NCBI RefSeq assembly: GCF_003202155.1
Contig: NZ_QFLI01000002.1
Location: 726,056-790,055, forward strand
Length of the DNA stretch: 64,000 nt
Source: Marinifilum breve
GTDB lineage: Bacteria > Bacteroidota > Bacteroidia > Bacteroidales > Marinifilaceae
Direction: 5' to 3'
Position numbers and translations under genes: made by a program. The notes beneath the pieces are model-generated. The model made no database searches, was not told the DNA's origin, and saw nothing but the letters and a program-made list of their open reading frames with translations. Positions 53,358-62,229 of this stretch are shown here, in pieces (position 1 is the stretch's first letter; every line of letters starts with the position of its first letter).

Positions 53358-54017
53358 ATGATAAATATTCGCATTGAGGAGGAACTTAAAAATACATGGC
53401 CTGATCTTAAGCTAGGAGTTATTCAATGTGATGTTGAAACACAAGAGGATTGTCCCGAACTTTGGAAGGAAATAAATGAGTTCATTGAGAGAAAGGAGAA
53501 AGAATTAGATCCTGAAAAAATTAGACAATTGCCTAGTGTAAAAAGCACAAAGTTGGGATATCGCAAAATTGGAAAAGATCCAAGCAGATATAGACCCTCT
53601 GCTGAGGCACTGCTTAGAAGAGTTGCAAGTGGCAAAGGTTTATACAAAATCAATAATGTAGTAGACCTTTTAAATCTTGTCTCAATTGATAGTGGATTTT
53701 CAATTGGAGGTTACAATGCAGAAAAAATAAATGGTGATATTCAGTTAGGAATCGGAAGAAAAAATGAACCTTATAAAGGAATAGGACGTGGAGAATTAAA
53801 TATTGAGTTCTTACCGATTTTCAGAGATGATTTAGGAGCCTTTGGAAGCCCTACCAGCGATTCTGTTCGTACATCAATTACCAATGAATGCTCACAATTC
53901 TTAATGATCATATTGAGTTTCCAGGGAGATTTGGAATTACAAAATGCCATAGATTTTGCAGTTTCATTACTACAAAAACATGCCAAAGGAGACAATATTG
54001 AAACTCAAATCATATAA
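53358..54017 (+). CDS. B3/B4 (phenylalanyl-tRNA synthetase-like) domain protein
   Basis: The 219-residue protein matches the free-standing B3/B4 domain: WKEINEFIERKEKELDP, RKIGKDPSRYRPSAEALLRRV, YKINNVVDLLNLVSIDSGFSIGGYN. Such proteins may bind aminoacyl or nucleotide ligands and often edit mischarged tRNA-like molecules, but the role of free copies is unclear. It is followed by a strong terminator. Confidence 0.78.
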   Translation: MINIRIEEELKNTWPDLKLGVIQCDVETQEDCPELWKEINEFIERKEKELDPEKIRQLPSVKSTKLGYRKIGKDPSRYRPSAEALLRRVASGKGLYKINNVVDLLNLVSIDSGFSIGGYNAEKINGDIQLGIGRKNEPYKGIGRGELNIEFLPIFRDDLGAFGSPTSDSVRTSITNECSQFLMIILSFQGDLELQNAIDFAVSLLQKHAKGDNIETQII

Positions 54018-54020
54018 ATA

Positions 54021-54049
54021 GAAAAGTCCGCACATCAAATGCGGACTTT
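54021..54049. terminator. Strong bidirectional terminator
   Basis: AAAAGTCCGCA (54021-54031) and TGCGGACTTTT (54039-54049) pair perfectly around a seven-base loop, with A-runs before and T-runs after. It serves both the B3/B4 gene and the convergent TonB gene. Confidence 0.87.
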
Positions 54050-54072
54050 TGTTTTCAAGTCTGAGTAGTAAA

Positions 54073-54792
54073 CTACTGTAATACAAATTTAATCACGGAT
54101 GTATAAGATACTTTTACAGGTTTACCACGCTGTTTGCCTGGCGAAAACTTCGGCAAATTCTTAATTACACGAATTGCCTCTTGATCCAATGAAGGATCCA
54201 CACCACGTAATATCTCAACATCATAAATGCCACCATCTTTACCCACAATAAATTTTACAAATACTCTACCGGTAATTCCATTTTCCTGAGCCAATACAGG
54301 GTATTTAAGGCTTTTGTAAATGTGTCGATAAAGTTCTGCATCTCCCTCCTTCTGAGTTTTACAAATATCTGGACGGAAAATTGGCATTTCTTCAACAATT
54401 ACAAAAATTTGAGCTTCATCCAGTTCCTCTTCTTCCGCAACTACTTCTCGAATAGGCTGAATATCCACTTCCGTTTCCTGGTTGATTTCTTCCTCAACAA
54501 TTTCTAATTCTTCATCTAATTCAACATCATCTTCAACAATGGTGATAACATCCGCAAGCTTGATTTTAGGAGGTAGTTTGGGCGGAGCCTTTATTTCTTC
54601 CTGTCTGGTAATCGGAACCATTTCCTCATCAACTGTAAATTCCACTTCAGAAGTAAATTGAGAAGCTTGCTTTACATTTGATTTCCATTCAAATGAAACA
54701 AAGGTTACAGCCAGAGCCACGACCAACCCAATTTCAAAGAATAGGGATTTCCGTTTTTCCAAATCAACATTTGGATTCTTTTTAGGAATCAT
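54073..54792 (-). CDS. Energy-transducer-like TonB protein (paralogue 3)
   Basis: The 239-residue protein has one membrane helix (about 17-36), an acidic/Pro linker (about 55-125, KAPPKLPPKIKL and several EEE/DDV runs) and a TonB C-terminal domain (about 150-239) with YPVLAQENGITGRVFVKFIVGKDGGIYDVEI and IRVIKNLPKFSPGKQRGKPV. It shares the MxxKKNPxxDLEKKR start with the next two genes. It could couple the proton motive force to TonB receptors or serve as a sensor. Confidence 0.85.
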   Translation of the reverse strand: MIPKKNPNVDLEKRKSLFFEIGLVVALAVTFVSFEWKSNVKQASQFTSEVEFTVDEEMVPITRQEEIKAPPKLPPKIKLADVITIVEDDVELDEELEIVEEEINQETEVDIQPIREVVAEEEELDEAQIFVIVEEMPIFRPDICKTQKEGDAELYRHIYKSLKYPVLAQENGITGRVFVKFIVGKDGGIYDVEILRGVDPSLDQEAIRVIKNLPKFSPGKQRGKPVKVSYTSVIKFVLQ

Positions 54793-54839
54793 AGCTGTTC
54801 ATTTTAATGGTAACAAATTGCAATAAAAAATAGGAACAT

Positions 54840-54872
54840 TTCTAGCATGATTCGTAGGGAGTCATGCTAGAA
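54840..54872 (-). repeat. Hairpin between TonB paralogues 3 and 2
   Basis: TCTAGCATGA (54841-54850) pairs with TCATGCTAGA (54862-54871), plus an outer T-A pair. It fills part of the 189-bp gap between the two genes. No U-run follows, so processing or stabilisation of the mRNA is more likely than full termination. Confidence 0.7.
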
Positions 54873-54981
54873 TACTGACCTCAAGAGAGGATGAGTTCAA
54901 AGAACGTTTTGTTTATTAATAGTACGAATTTTGGCCTTTATTGTTTCGACAAAACTCATTGTTTATAATTTGATTATCAAT

Positions 54982-55683
54982 TTATTGCAACCTAAAATTC
55001 ACAAAAGCAGAATAATAAACTGGAACAGGTTTTAATCGCTGCATACCCGGCTTAAATTTTGGTAAACTTTTAAGTACCCGAATTACTTCATTGTCCAAAA
55101 TTGGATCAACCGAACGAGTGATTTCTATATTAGAAATATCGCCGCTTTTGGTTACTACAAACCGAACATATACTTTACCCTGAATACATGATTCTTGTGC
55201 AACAATAGGATATCTAACAGAAGATTGTAAAGTTCTAAACAGATCCATATTACCCTGCTTGTAATTGTCATTTTTATCAGGATTAAAAACCGGCATATCT
55301 TCTACAATCGCAAACGGCGTTTCTTCAACAAGCTCTTCTGGATCTTCCGTAACCACTATTGGTACCTCATCATCAGGATTACCAAATGAATCCTCAGGTT
55401 CATAATCTATTCCCTCCTCTTCATTGTCTACCAAAAGAGGTGTAAGTAATTCAATTTTCTTAATTTTTGGTGGCTCTTCAGGTTTTTTAGCTTCTGGATA
55501 GGTAATCGGTATCAACATATCCATATCGTCCAATACCTCAAGAACAACGTCTTTAGGCTCATCAAATGGAACCTCATACTCAAAAGCAGTTAAAACCAGC
55601 ATAAAACTGAATATCAAACCAAACTGCAAAAACATGATTCTTTTCTTCTCCAAATTATATTTAGCATTCTTCTTCTCTTTCAT
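54982..55683 (-). CDS. Energy-transducer-like TonB protein (paralogue 2)
   Basis: The 233-residue protein has the same layout as its neighbours: basic N-terminus with DLEKKR-like ELEKKRIMFLQFGL, a membrane helix (about 14-32), a long acidic linker with EDPEELVEETP, and TonB_C (about 150-233) with YPIVAQESCIQGKVYVRFVVTKSGDISNIEI and VLKSLPKFKPGMQRLKPV. It has a cysteine in the C-terminal domain that the other two lack. Confidence 0.85.
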   Translation of the reverse strand: MKEKKNAKYNLEKKRIMFLQFGLIFSFMLVLTAFEYEVPFDEPKDVVLEVLDDMDMLIPITYPEAKKPEEPPKIKKIELLTPLLVDNEEEGIDYEPEDSFGNPDDEVPIVVTEDPEELVEETPFAIVEDMPVFNPDKNDNYKQGNMDLFRTLQSSVRYPIVAQESCIQGKVYVRFVVTKSGDISNIEITRSVDPILDNEVIRVLKSLPKFKPGMQRLKPVPVYYSAFVNFRLQ

Positions 55684-55751
55684 AGCTCTTAGAATTTAAG
55701 GTTCAACAATATTAAAAACAACTAACTTTTTAGTTAATAATTATAAAAAAA

Positions 55752-56456
55752 TTATTGCAGCACAAACGAAATATACCCACTAAACCAAACACTTACAGGT
55801 TTATTTCTTTGTTTTCCAGGCTTAAACTTAGGCAGATTACTTACTACTCTAATGGCTTCCTTATCCAATGATGGATCAACAGAACGAACCACTTTAATGT
55901 TATCAATTTCACCTGTTTTGGTCACAACAAATCTTACAAATACTTTTCCTTGTATTCCATTTTCCTGAGCAACTGTAGGATAACGAGTCATTTTCTGCAT
56001 GGTAATGAACAAATCACGCTGTCCCTGTTCGTAGGTTTTGTTCTTTTTAGGATTAAAAATTGGCATCTGCTCAACTTTCACAAAAGGCGTATCTTCATCA
56101 ACTTCCTCATCATCTTCTTTTACCGTAACGATATCAAACTCGTCATCTTCTGATAAACTTGCATCTTCGATCTCAAGATCTTCAATTTCTTCGTCATCAT
56201 CAGCCAATAAAAGTTCAGCCAACTCCATCAGTTTTACTTTTGGTTGTTCCTTGGGTTTTGGCTTCTCCTGAAAAGTAACTGGAATAATTTCATTCGTTTC
56301 TTCAAGGATTTCCATTGACAATTCCTCGGTTTCAGCGACTGGTGATTTGTACTCAAAAGCTGCTAAAACAATTAAAAAACTGAGTAAAAAACCGATTTGT
56401 AAGAACATTCCTCTTTTCTTTTCTAAATCGTAGCGGGGATTCTTTTTTACTTCCAT
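55752..56456 (-). CDS. Energy-transducer-like TonB protein (paralogue 1)
   Basis: The 234-residue protein has MEVKKNPRYDLEKKRGMFLQIGFLLSFL with one membrane helix, an extremely acidic linker (EEIEDLEIEDASLSEDDEF, KEDDEEVDEDTP) and TonB_C (about 150-234) with YPTVAQENGIQGKVFVRFVVTKTGEI. It is the first TonB gene after the BlaR-like gene, 101 bases downstream of its stop. The three paralogues are most alike in their N- and C-termini and differ most in the linker. Confidence 0.85.
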   Translation of the reverse strand: MEVKKNPRYDLEKKRGMFLQIGFLLSFLIVLAAFEYKSPVAETEELSMEILEETNEIIPVTFQEKPKPKEQPKVKLMELAELLLADDDEEIEDLEIEDASLSEDDEFDIVTVKEDDEEVDEDTPFVKVEQMPIFNPKKNKTYEQGQRDLFITMQKMTRYPTVAQENGIQGKVFVRFVVTKTGEIDNIKVVRSVDPSLDKEAIRVVSNLPKFKPGKQRNKPVSVWFSGYISFVLQ

Positions 56457-56502
56457 AACATAGTATTTTGGTTAGACAATAAATTGGTTTTGGGTGTTAT
56501 TC

Positions 56503-56535
56503 CTAAGAAATTAGTCAATAGAACTAATTTCTTAG
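56503..56535 (-). repeat. 13-bp perfect hairpin between BlaR-like and TonB genes
   Basis: CTAAGAAATTAGT and ACTAATTTCTTAG pair over a seven-base loop in the gap between the BlaR-like gene and TonB paralogue 1. It is AT-rich and lacks a U-run, so it may separate expression of blaI-blaR from the TonB genes without fully stopping transcription. Confidence 0.7.
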
Positions 56536-56557
56536 TTAATATACGTAAAAAATTTTA

Positions 56558-58369
56558 TTAATTCAAAGCAAAACGAATAGGAATTGTATAACTCACCTTA
56601 ATTTTTATTCCTTGCTGCTCTCCAGGGATCCAATTAGGCATACTGTTTATAACACGAAGAGCCTCTTCATTTAACTCTACATTAGCTCCTTTAATAATTT
56701 TTGCATCTGAAACACTGCCATCTTTATTCACATTGAATTTCACATACACTTTCCCTACATAACCTTGCTCAACAGCCAATACTGGATATCTTAAATTTCT
56801 AGCAACCCACTTCCTTAAGCTTCCATTTCCTCCAGGGAATTCCGGCATTTTCTCAACAACAGTATATTCTTGATTGTAATTTTCTAGTTTTGCTAAATTA
56901 TCAGAATGATAATCCGATGCATTTTTAATTCTCGCAAGAACTGGTTTCCTAATCACTATAGGTTGTTCTATTGCAAAATCTTTTAATTTAAAATCAATTG
57001 GTACGGTATAAGCCACATTTACCAAATTGCCTTTGTGCTTACCTGGAGTCCAATTGGGCAATCCCTTCACCACTCTCAACGCTTCCTTATCCAATTCAGG
57101 AGAAACACCTTTGTTTACATATACATTTTTAACTTCTCCTGATTTCCCTACAACAAAACTTACAAACACTTTTCCTTCCGTTTTGTCTTTCTCAGCCTGT
57201 TTAGGATATCTAATTTCATTGGCGATATACTTCTTCAGAACATTTATTCCTCCGGGATATTCAGGCATTTCATCGGCAATTCTATAAATTTGGTTCGGGC
57301 TTACTTCTTCCTTATGCTTTAATGCTGAAATGCCACTTGCAGCTGATCCTTGAATAAAGTGCAATTCATCATCATATGTAGAATATTCTCTGTCTGAAAA
57401 AGAATAGAATTGCTTTAAACCATCAGGAATGAATTCATTAAATGAAAAGTTTTGAGAAAGTTTCTCCTCTTCTTCAATCGTAAAAGCAAAGGCAGATAGT
57501 AATACCAAAACAATTGGCAGCAGCAGTAAAAGCTTCACCAATGCAATCTTTGGAGTTTTAATTTTACCCAACATCGAGATTCTTTTCTTCAATGTTGATT
57601 GACCAAAGTTGTTTGCCAATCGGAACAAATCACCTCCTGCAAATTGATTGACAATATGCATTTTGTATTCATTCGGATTAACCGAACCATTCACCACCTT
57701 GTCATCAGCTAAATATTCGTGAACTTCCTGAATAGAACTTTTATACATCCAAACAAACGGATTTATCCAAAATAAAACCGTAAGCACTTCCAATACCAGA
57801 AGATCAAATGTGTGCATCTCCTTCACATGCACTCTTTCGTGTGCTAATATGGCTGCAAATCCTGGTTTTTTATAGTCCTCACTGCTAATGAAAATTGCGT
57901 TCAAGAATGAGAATGGCGGATAATCATCCTTCATTACTACCAACTGTACTCCATTCTCACGAACTCTTTTATTCGTTCTGGTCCAAACAAACAATTGAAT
58001 CAGGTTTTTGAAAAAACGAAGGGTTAGTAGTAATAATCCGATCAGGTAAATAAATCCAATATATTGATACCAATTAATATGATTATCGGCGGTAACAACA
58101 ACTTCCTCCAACATATTCGCACTTAAATATTGCTGAGAAGTTAATACCATCGCATCAAGCATTGCATAATCTGATGTTACTGGATTTGATTCAAGCTGGA
58201 AAGGTATTTTAAGAGATGGGATTAGTAACGAGGCGGCCAAGGTCAGCATCAAGAACACACGGTTGATTCTGAAAAAGGTATCCCTTTTCAGAAACAACCA
58301 ATACAAGGCATAAAAGAATGCCATGCAGATTGCTGATTGTAAAAAATATAAAATTACGCCTGTTACCAT
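56558..58369 (-). CDS. BlaR1-like M56 metallopeptidase with two C-terminal TonB domains
   Basis: The protein has 603 residues. Four membrane helices are likely: about 5-28, 33-53, 98-120 and one near 300-320. The M56 zinc site is HERVH (177-181) in AILAHERVHVKEMH, and a third ligand could be the Glu in IQEVHEYLAD. In place of the penicillin-sensor domain of BlaR1/MecR1 there are two TonB_C domains: about 365-460 (RYPKQAEKDKTEGKVFVSFVV) and about 500-603 (RYPVLAVEQGYVGKVYVKF). It follows blaI-like by 13 bases. It should cut the repressor on receiving an envelope signal. Confidence 0.87.
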   Translation of the reverse strand: MVTGVILYFLQSAICMAFFYALYWLFLKRDTFFRINRVFLMLTLAASLLIPSLKIPFQLESNPVTSDYAMLDAMVLTSQQYLSANMLEEVVVTADNHINWYQYIGFIYLIGLLLLTLRFFKNLIQLFVWTRTNKRVRENGVQLVVMKDDYPPFSFLNAIFISSEDYKKPGFAAILAHERVHVKEMHTFDLLVLEVLTVLFWINPFVWMYKSSIQEVHEYLADDKVVNGSVNPNEYKMHIVNQFAGGDLFRLANNFGQSTLKKRISMLGKIKTPKIALVKLLLLLPIVLVLLSAFAFTIEEEEKLSQNFSFNEFIPDGLKQFYSFSDREYSTYDDELHFIQGSAASGISALKHKEEVSPNQIYRIADEMPEYPGGINVLKKYIANEIRYPKQAEKDKTEGKVFVSFVVGKSGEVKNVYVNKGVSPELDKEALRVVKGLPNWTPGKHKGNLVNVAYTVPIDFKLKDFAIEQPIVIRKPVLARIKNASDYHSDNLAKLENYNQEYTVVEKMPEFPGGNGSLRKWVARNLRYPVLAVEQGYVGKVYVKFNVNKDGSVSDAKIIKGANVELNEEALRVINSMPNWIPGEQQGIKIKVSYTIPIRFALN

Positions 58370-58382
58370 TCACCAATAATTT

Positions 58383-58757
58383 TTAAGAGCTTTGCTTTTT
58401 AATCTGCTCTTCAACCATTCTTTTAACCTCTTCCAATTCCGATAAGCTGACCTGTTCTTCTTTTGCGAAGAAGGATACCATATCGCGGTATGAATTCGAG
58501 AAATAATTTCTTACAAATCCTTTCATGAATTTGCGAGTATATTCTTTTTTGGTAATTAATGGGTGGTATCTATGACTTTTACCGAATGCTACATGTCCAA
58601 CAAATCCTTTTTTCTCAAGAATTCGAACAATTGTTGAAACGGTATTGTAAGCTGGTTTTGGCTCAGGAATGCGCTCAATTACTTCCTTTACAAAGGCACT
58701 TTCAAGTTCCCAAAGGATCTGCATAACCTGTTCTTCAGCCCTAGTTAATTCTTTCAT
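58383..58757 (-). CDS. BlaI/MecI-family repressor
   Basis: This 124-residue winged-helix repressor has KELTRAEEQVMQILWELESAFVKEVI, then YNTVSTIVRILEKKGFVGHVAFGKSHRYHPLI, as in BlaI/MecI/CopY. A dimerisation tail follows, and family members are cleaved there by the M56 partner. It is the first gene of the operon with the BlaR-like peptidase. A dyad operator candidate lies 71 bases upstream. Confidence 0.92.
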   Translation of the reverse strand: MKELTRAEEQVMQILWELESAFVKEVIERIPEPKPAYNTVSTIVRILEKKGFVGHVAFGKSHRYHPLITKKEYTRKFMKGFVRNYFSNSYRDMVSFFAKEEQVSLSELEEVKRMVEEQIKKQSS

Positions 58758-58827
58758 TATTATTTGTATTATTTAAAGTGGGACAATTCGTTTTTGTTTA
58801 TTAAATCTAATTTTTTGACTTCAGACT

Positions 58828-58850
58828 TAAATATAGAACTATATATTTAG
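58828..58850 (-). promoter_or_regulatory. Candidate BlaI operator
   Basis: ATATAGAACTATAT is a six-plus-six dyad around AA, inside TAAATATAGAACTATATATT. BlaI/MecI operators are AT-rich dyads with TACA/TGTA-like ends; the match is in type, not exact. It lies about 70 bases before the repressor start codon, where it could autoregulate the operon. Confidence 0.45.
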
Positions 58851-58914
58851 TTTTCCAATACTGATGAATAAAAATCAGTAATAAAATCAATAAAAAAGGA
58901 ATAGCTTGATGTAA

Positions 58915-59697
58915 CTATTTTTCTATTTGGAATGAATCTGCATCAAAATGCACGGGAAATTTGGCCCTAAAATCATTCAATTGGTTTAAACTTATGCTGT
59001 AATTTTGAATGTTTGTTTTATGATCTTCACATTTTGCAAGAAGTTTGCCTTTGGCATCGAACAAGGATGAATCTCCCGAGTAGGATAAATTCATACCATC
59101 TTTCCCTACCCGATTCACGCCTATCACATAACTTTGATTTTCAATAGCTCTTGCTTTTAATAGGGTATTCCACACCTCTCTTCTAGGCTTTGGCCAGTTG
59201 GCAACATACAGCAATAAATCATATTCATCAACCCCTCGGCTCCAAACCGGAAAGCGCAAATCGTAGCAAACCAATGGGCAAATTCGCCATTTGCCAATAT
59301 TAAAAATCACACGCTCGTTTCCTGCTTGAAAATGCATTTGTTCCTCTCCCATTCGGAACAAGTGTCTTTTATCGTATTGAGCTAATACACCTTCTGCATT
59401 TACAACATATAACCTGTTGTAATACTCCAAATTTTCTTCAACGATAATGCTTCCTAATATTACCGCCTGAATTTGCGATGCCCATTCCTGCATCCAATTA
59501 ATTGTCATCTCTGCAAATGGCGCAAGCTTGTCTTTATCCTTCATCAAAAATCCAGAAGTAAACATCTCTGGCAAGATGATTAAATCACTTTCTCTATCAA
59601 TTTTTCCCAATAGTTCGGAAAAATGATTCAAATTGGCTTCCACATCACCCCAAATCAATTCGGACTGAACCAAGCTAACTTTTAACAGATCAGACAT
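58915..59697 (-). CDS. Omega-amidase/nitrilase-family hydrolase (YafV-like)
   Basis: The 260-residue protein has the nitrilase triad: Glu in LIILPEMFTSGF, Lys in YDKRHLFRMGEE and Cys in CPLVCYDLRFPVWSR. The YafV subgroup removes ammonia from alpha-ketoglutaramate and similar omega-amides in the cytoplasm. It precedes the acyltransferase by 12 bases in the gene order, but with no shared pathway. Confidence 0.87.
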   Translation of the reverse strand: MSDLLKVSLVQSELIWGDVEANLNHFSELLGKIDRESDLIILPEMFTSGFLMKDKDKLAPFAEMTINWMQEWASQIQAVILGSIIVEENLEYYNRLYVVNAEGVLAQYDKRHLFRMGEEQMHFQAGNERVIFNIGKWRICPLVCYDLRFPVWSRGVDEYDLLLYVANWPKPRREVWNTLLKARAIENQSYVIGVNRVGKDGMNLSYSGDSSLFDAKGKLLAKCEDHKTNIQNYSISLNQLNDFRAKFPVHFDADSFQIEK

Positions 59698-59709
59698 AAC
59701 AAACTAGAT

Positions 59710-60258
59710 TTACAAGCCAGTAGAAAATCTCTCAGGATGTTTTGGCTTTGAGTTTATATAATTGCTCTTAATAACTTTCATATCCTCATCAACATTGCCT
59801 GTTGGATAAAAAGGTTCTCCGCAAGTTAAGGTTTTATCCTCATAATTGATTTCCGCAAGATAAATAGGCACATTCGCTTTTAATGCGATAAAGTAAAATC
59901 CTTTCTTCCACTCTGGTCTCAAACTCCTGCTACCTTCCGGTGCAATTGATATGTACAAGGACTCCCTTTTCGAAAATTCTTCGGCCAATTGATCGGTCAT
60001 ATTTCCTTTTTTCGATCGATCAACCGGTATTACTCCCCATGATTTTAGAAGGTATTTTAATGGAAAAACATAAAGTTCTTTCTTCATTAAAATGGTAGTT
60101 TTCACATTGTGTGATAGAAAAGCCAACTTTCCCCAAACAAAATCCCAATTTGAGGTGTGAGGTACTGCAATAATTACAGCTTTTTTTACTTCAGGAATCT
60201 CTCCTATATATTTCCAGCCGAACATTCTCATGATCAGCCTACTGATGCTTGCTCTCAT
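59710..60258 (-). CDS. 1-acyl-sn-glycerol-3-phosphate acyltransferase-like protein
   Basis: The 182-residue protein has the acyltransferase motifs AVPHTSNWDFVWGK (H-x4-D) and IAPEGSRSLRPEWKKGFYFIA. It is shorter than classic PlsC and lacks an N-terminal membrane helix, as in the MptA-like/1-acyl-glycerol acyltransferases of Bacteroidota. It probably acylates a lysophospholipid at the membrane. Confidence 0.8.
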   Translation of the reverse strand: MRASISRLIMRMFGWKYIGEIPEVKKAVIIAVPHTSNWDFVWGKLAFLSHNVKTTILMKKELYVFPLKYLLKSWGVIPVDRSKKGNMTDQLAEEFSKRESLYISIAPEGSRSLRPEWKKGFYFIALKANVPIYLAEINYEDKTLTCGEPFYPTGNVDEDMKVIKSNYINSKPKHPERFSTGL

Positions 60259-60440
60259 ATTTTATTATTGAATCTAATGCAAAACAATCAATTCTTTATC
60301 GGTAAAACAACCTTTCTTCAAAGAAAATCTCTGAAAATAGCGCAGATTGGGCCAAGTATTCCTCTAAAAATTATTTATTTTTGCAAAATCTTACTATTCT
60401 TACAATTAAATTAAAGCTTACACACTAAAACATATTCACT

Positions 60441-61451
60441 TTGGCTTTTATACAAAAAGACGCTATTTTCTCTGGAAAATGGTTTTATAATTACTCACTG
60501 GTTATTGCTGGAGCATTTATTATGGCTGCTGGCTTTGTGTTTTTTATTGTCCCTCACGATTTGGTTCCAGGTAGTATTTATGGAATTGGGATTGTAATCA
60601 ACAAACTGACCCAAGGTCTATTTCCTCAAGGATTATTTGGGGCATTAAATCCTGATGATTATACCGGATTCTTCTCGAGTATTCTGTATCACTTTATGGA
60701 TTACTCAAACGATTTGTTTCGCAAGTTTGGAGGAGGAATTCCTGTTGGGATTGCAAGTTTGGCTATAAATATTCCTTTAAGCTTTATTGGAATAAAAGTA
60801 TTAGGACCTCGATTTGGTATAAAAACCATTCTGTCTTTTGTGTTGTGTGCTTTATTTTTAGATACAATTACTGCATGGTGGGGCGTAATTCCATTGGTTG
60901 ATGATGTATTGCTTTCCTGTATTTTCGGAGGTATTTTTATTGGGTTTGGCTTAGGTTTAATTCTTAAAGCCAGAGCGACATCGGCAGGTTCGGATATTTT
61001 GGCAATGATTGTTGCTAAATTCGCAAAAACACCGCTTGGCCAAACCGTTATTTATATCGATTTCCTAATCGTTTTAAGTTGTTTATACATCCAGCTAGAT
61101 TGGCAAATTCCATTGTATTCGCTGGTAGTACTATTCATTATAGGTAAGGTTACCGATATTACCTTGCAAGGATCGTCATACGAAAAGGCTTTATTTATTG
61201 TATCGGATAAATATGAAGAGATCAAAAACAAGGTAATTGGTGATATGAACCGAGGCGGTACCTTTTTAAAAGGAACCGGCATGTATGATGGAAGTGAAAA
61301 AAATATGATTTTCATGGTGGTTAACCGCCGAGAATTATCGATGCTTCAGGATTACATTCACTCAATTGATCCGGATGCATTTGTAACGGTTATGGAAACC
61401 AACGAAATTCTTGGGAAAGGATTTAAATCTTTAAATGATAAACCTGCATAA
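60441..61451 (+). CDS. YitT-family membrane protein
   Basis: The protein is 336 residues starting at a TTG; the frame closes upstream at 60426 and the next Met would cut into the first membrane helix. Five or six helices span about 15-250 (LVIAGAFIMAAGFVFFIVPHDLVPGSIYGIG, IGFGLGLILKARATSAGSDI). A cytoplasmic DUF2179 domain follows at about 255-336 (DMNRGGTFLKGTGMYDGSEKNMIFMVVNRRE). The transported substrate of the family is unknown. A -7-like TATTTTTG lies at 60376-60383. Confidence 0.87.
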   Translation: MAFIQKDAIFSGKWFYNYSLVIAGAFIMAAGFVFFIVPHDLVPGSIYGIGIVINKLTQGLFPQGLFGALNPDDYTGFFSSILYHFMDYSNDLFRKFGGGIPVGIASLAINIPLSFIGIKVLGPRFGIKTILSFVLCALFLDTITAWWGVIPLVDDVLLSCIFGGIFIGFGLGLILKARATSAGSDILAMIVAKFAKTPLGQTVIYIDFLIVLSCLYIQLDWQIPLYSLVVLFIIGKVTDITLQGSSYEKALFIVSDKYEEIKNKVIGDMNRGGTFLKGTGMYDGSEKNMIFMVVNRRELSMLQDYIHSIDPDAFVTVMETNEILGKGFKSLNDKPA

Positions 61452-61493
61452 TTGATATGATTTCAATATAAATAATGCAGTCCCTTTTAAAAT

Positions 61494-61525
61494 AAAAAAG
61501 CAATCCTTATTGGGATTGCTTTTTT
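61494..61525. terminator. Bidirectional terminator overlapping a gene end
   Basis: AAAAAAGCAATCC (61494-61506) pairs with GGATTGCTTTTTT (61513-61525) around TTATTG. The stop codon of the minus-strand sigma gene (61507-61509) sits in the loop, so the terminator lies within the end of that gene and also ends the YitT transcript. Confidence 0.87.
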
Positions 61526-62229
61526 ATTTTAGCCAATATTCTTTGAATTTTGCTTGTCTGCAGCTCTTTCATTTTATTGGATAAAATATCAGAGCCCGTA
61601 ATTGGGATTTCGGCATTTCCAATTTTTAAAAACATGCGAAACAATTCCCGATCTGTTTCGGGAATTTCCGATAAATCCATTCGAGATACATATAAACGTA
61701 GTTGTTCTTCCTCTTCTACACTCGTGCTTCCTGCATAATATTTGGTAAGCAATTCGTGACAAGAAAATTCCTTTAGAATACCTTTGGGGTCAACCTGTGC
61801 TCGAACTAGCTTTCGGGCTTCGGCCAACATCGACTGTACATTATTTAAGCCAAGTCCAACAATCTTGGATATTTCATCAACACTCATTCTTGACAAAGAG
61901 CGCAAACACAAGATCTCAGCTTGAATAGGAGCCAAATCTTTCAACAGCTCACAAAAACGCAATAGTACAGGATTTACCTCATCATGTTGATGAAGAACAG
62001 CTCCCGTTGCAGTTTTACTTTGTATTTTGTTTTTGGCCAAATCTCTGGCGATTTTAAAAACAGGAGTCAAATCGGAATGAGAAAGCTCTTTCCTTTTGTT
62101 CCAGCACTCTTCAAATGTTTGTTCAACAATTTGAATGGTTTGATCAGAATTCTTAAGAATACAAAATACATAGTAGTATATCTTGTTCGCATTGGAAAAG
62201 ATAAACGTATTGAAGTGAGATTTGTCCAT
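61507..62229 (-). CDS. ECF-type RNA polymerase sigma factor with C-terminal extension
   Basis: The 240-residue protein has a degenerate region 2 in the first 90 residues (SNANKIYYYVFCILKNSDQTIQIVEQTFEECWNKR) and a region 4 helix-turn-helix at about 95-140 (PIQAEILCLRSLSRMSVDEISKIVGLGLNNVQSMLAEARKLVR). A C-terminal extension of about 85 residues follows, with the acidic EEEEQLRLYVSRMDLSEI. Similar extensions occur in Bacteroidota sigma factors but their role is not known; no anti-sigma gene is adjacent. It could be part of an envelope response. Confidence 0.82.
   Translation of the reverse strand: MDKSHFNTFIFSNANKIYYYVFCILKNSDQTIQIVEQTFEECWNKRKELSHSDLTPVFKIARDLAKNKIQSKTATGAVLHQHDEVNPVLLRFCELLKDLAPIQAEILCLRSLSRMSVDEISKIVGLGLNNVQSMLAEARKLVRAQVDPKGILKEFSCHELLTKYYAGSTSVEEEEQLRLYVSRMDLSEIPETDRELFRMFLKIGNAEIPITGSDILSNKMKELQTSKIQRILAKIKKQSQ

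Noticed and set aside
56558-58757. Beta-lactam resistance regulator BlaR1/BlaI.
   Set aside because: The peptidase has TonB domains where the penicillin-binding sensor should be, and no beta-lactamase gene is nearby.
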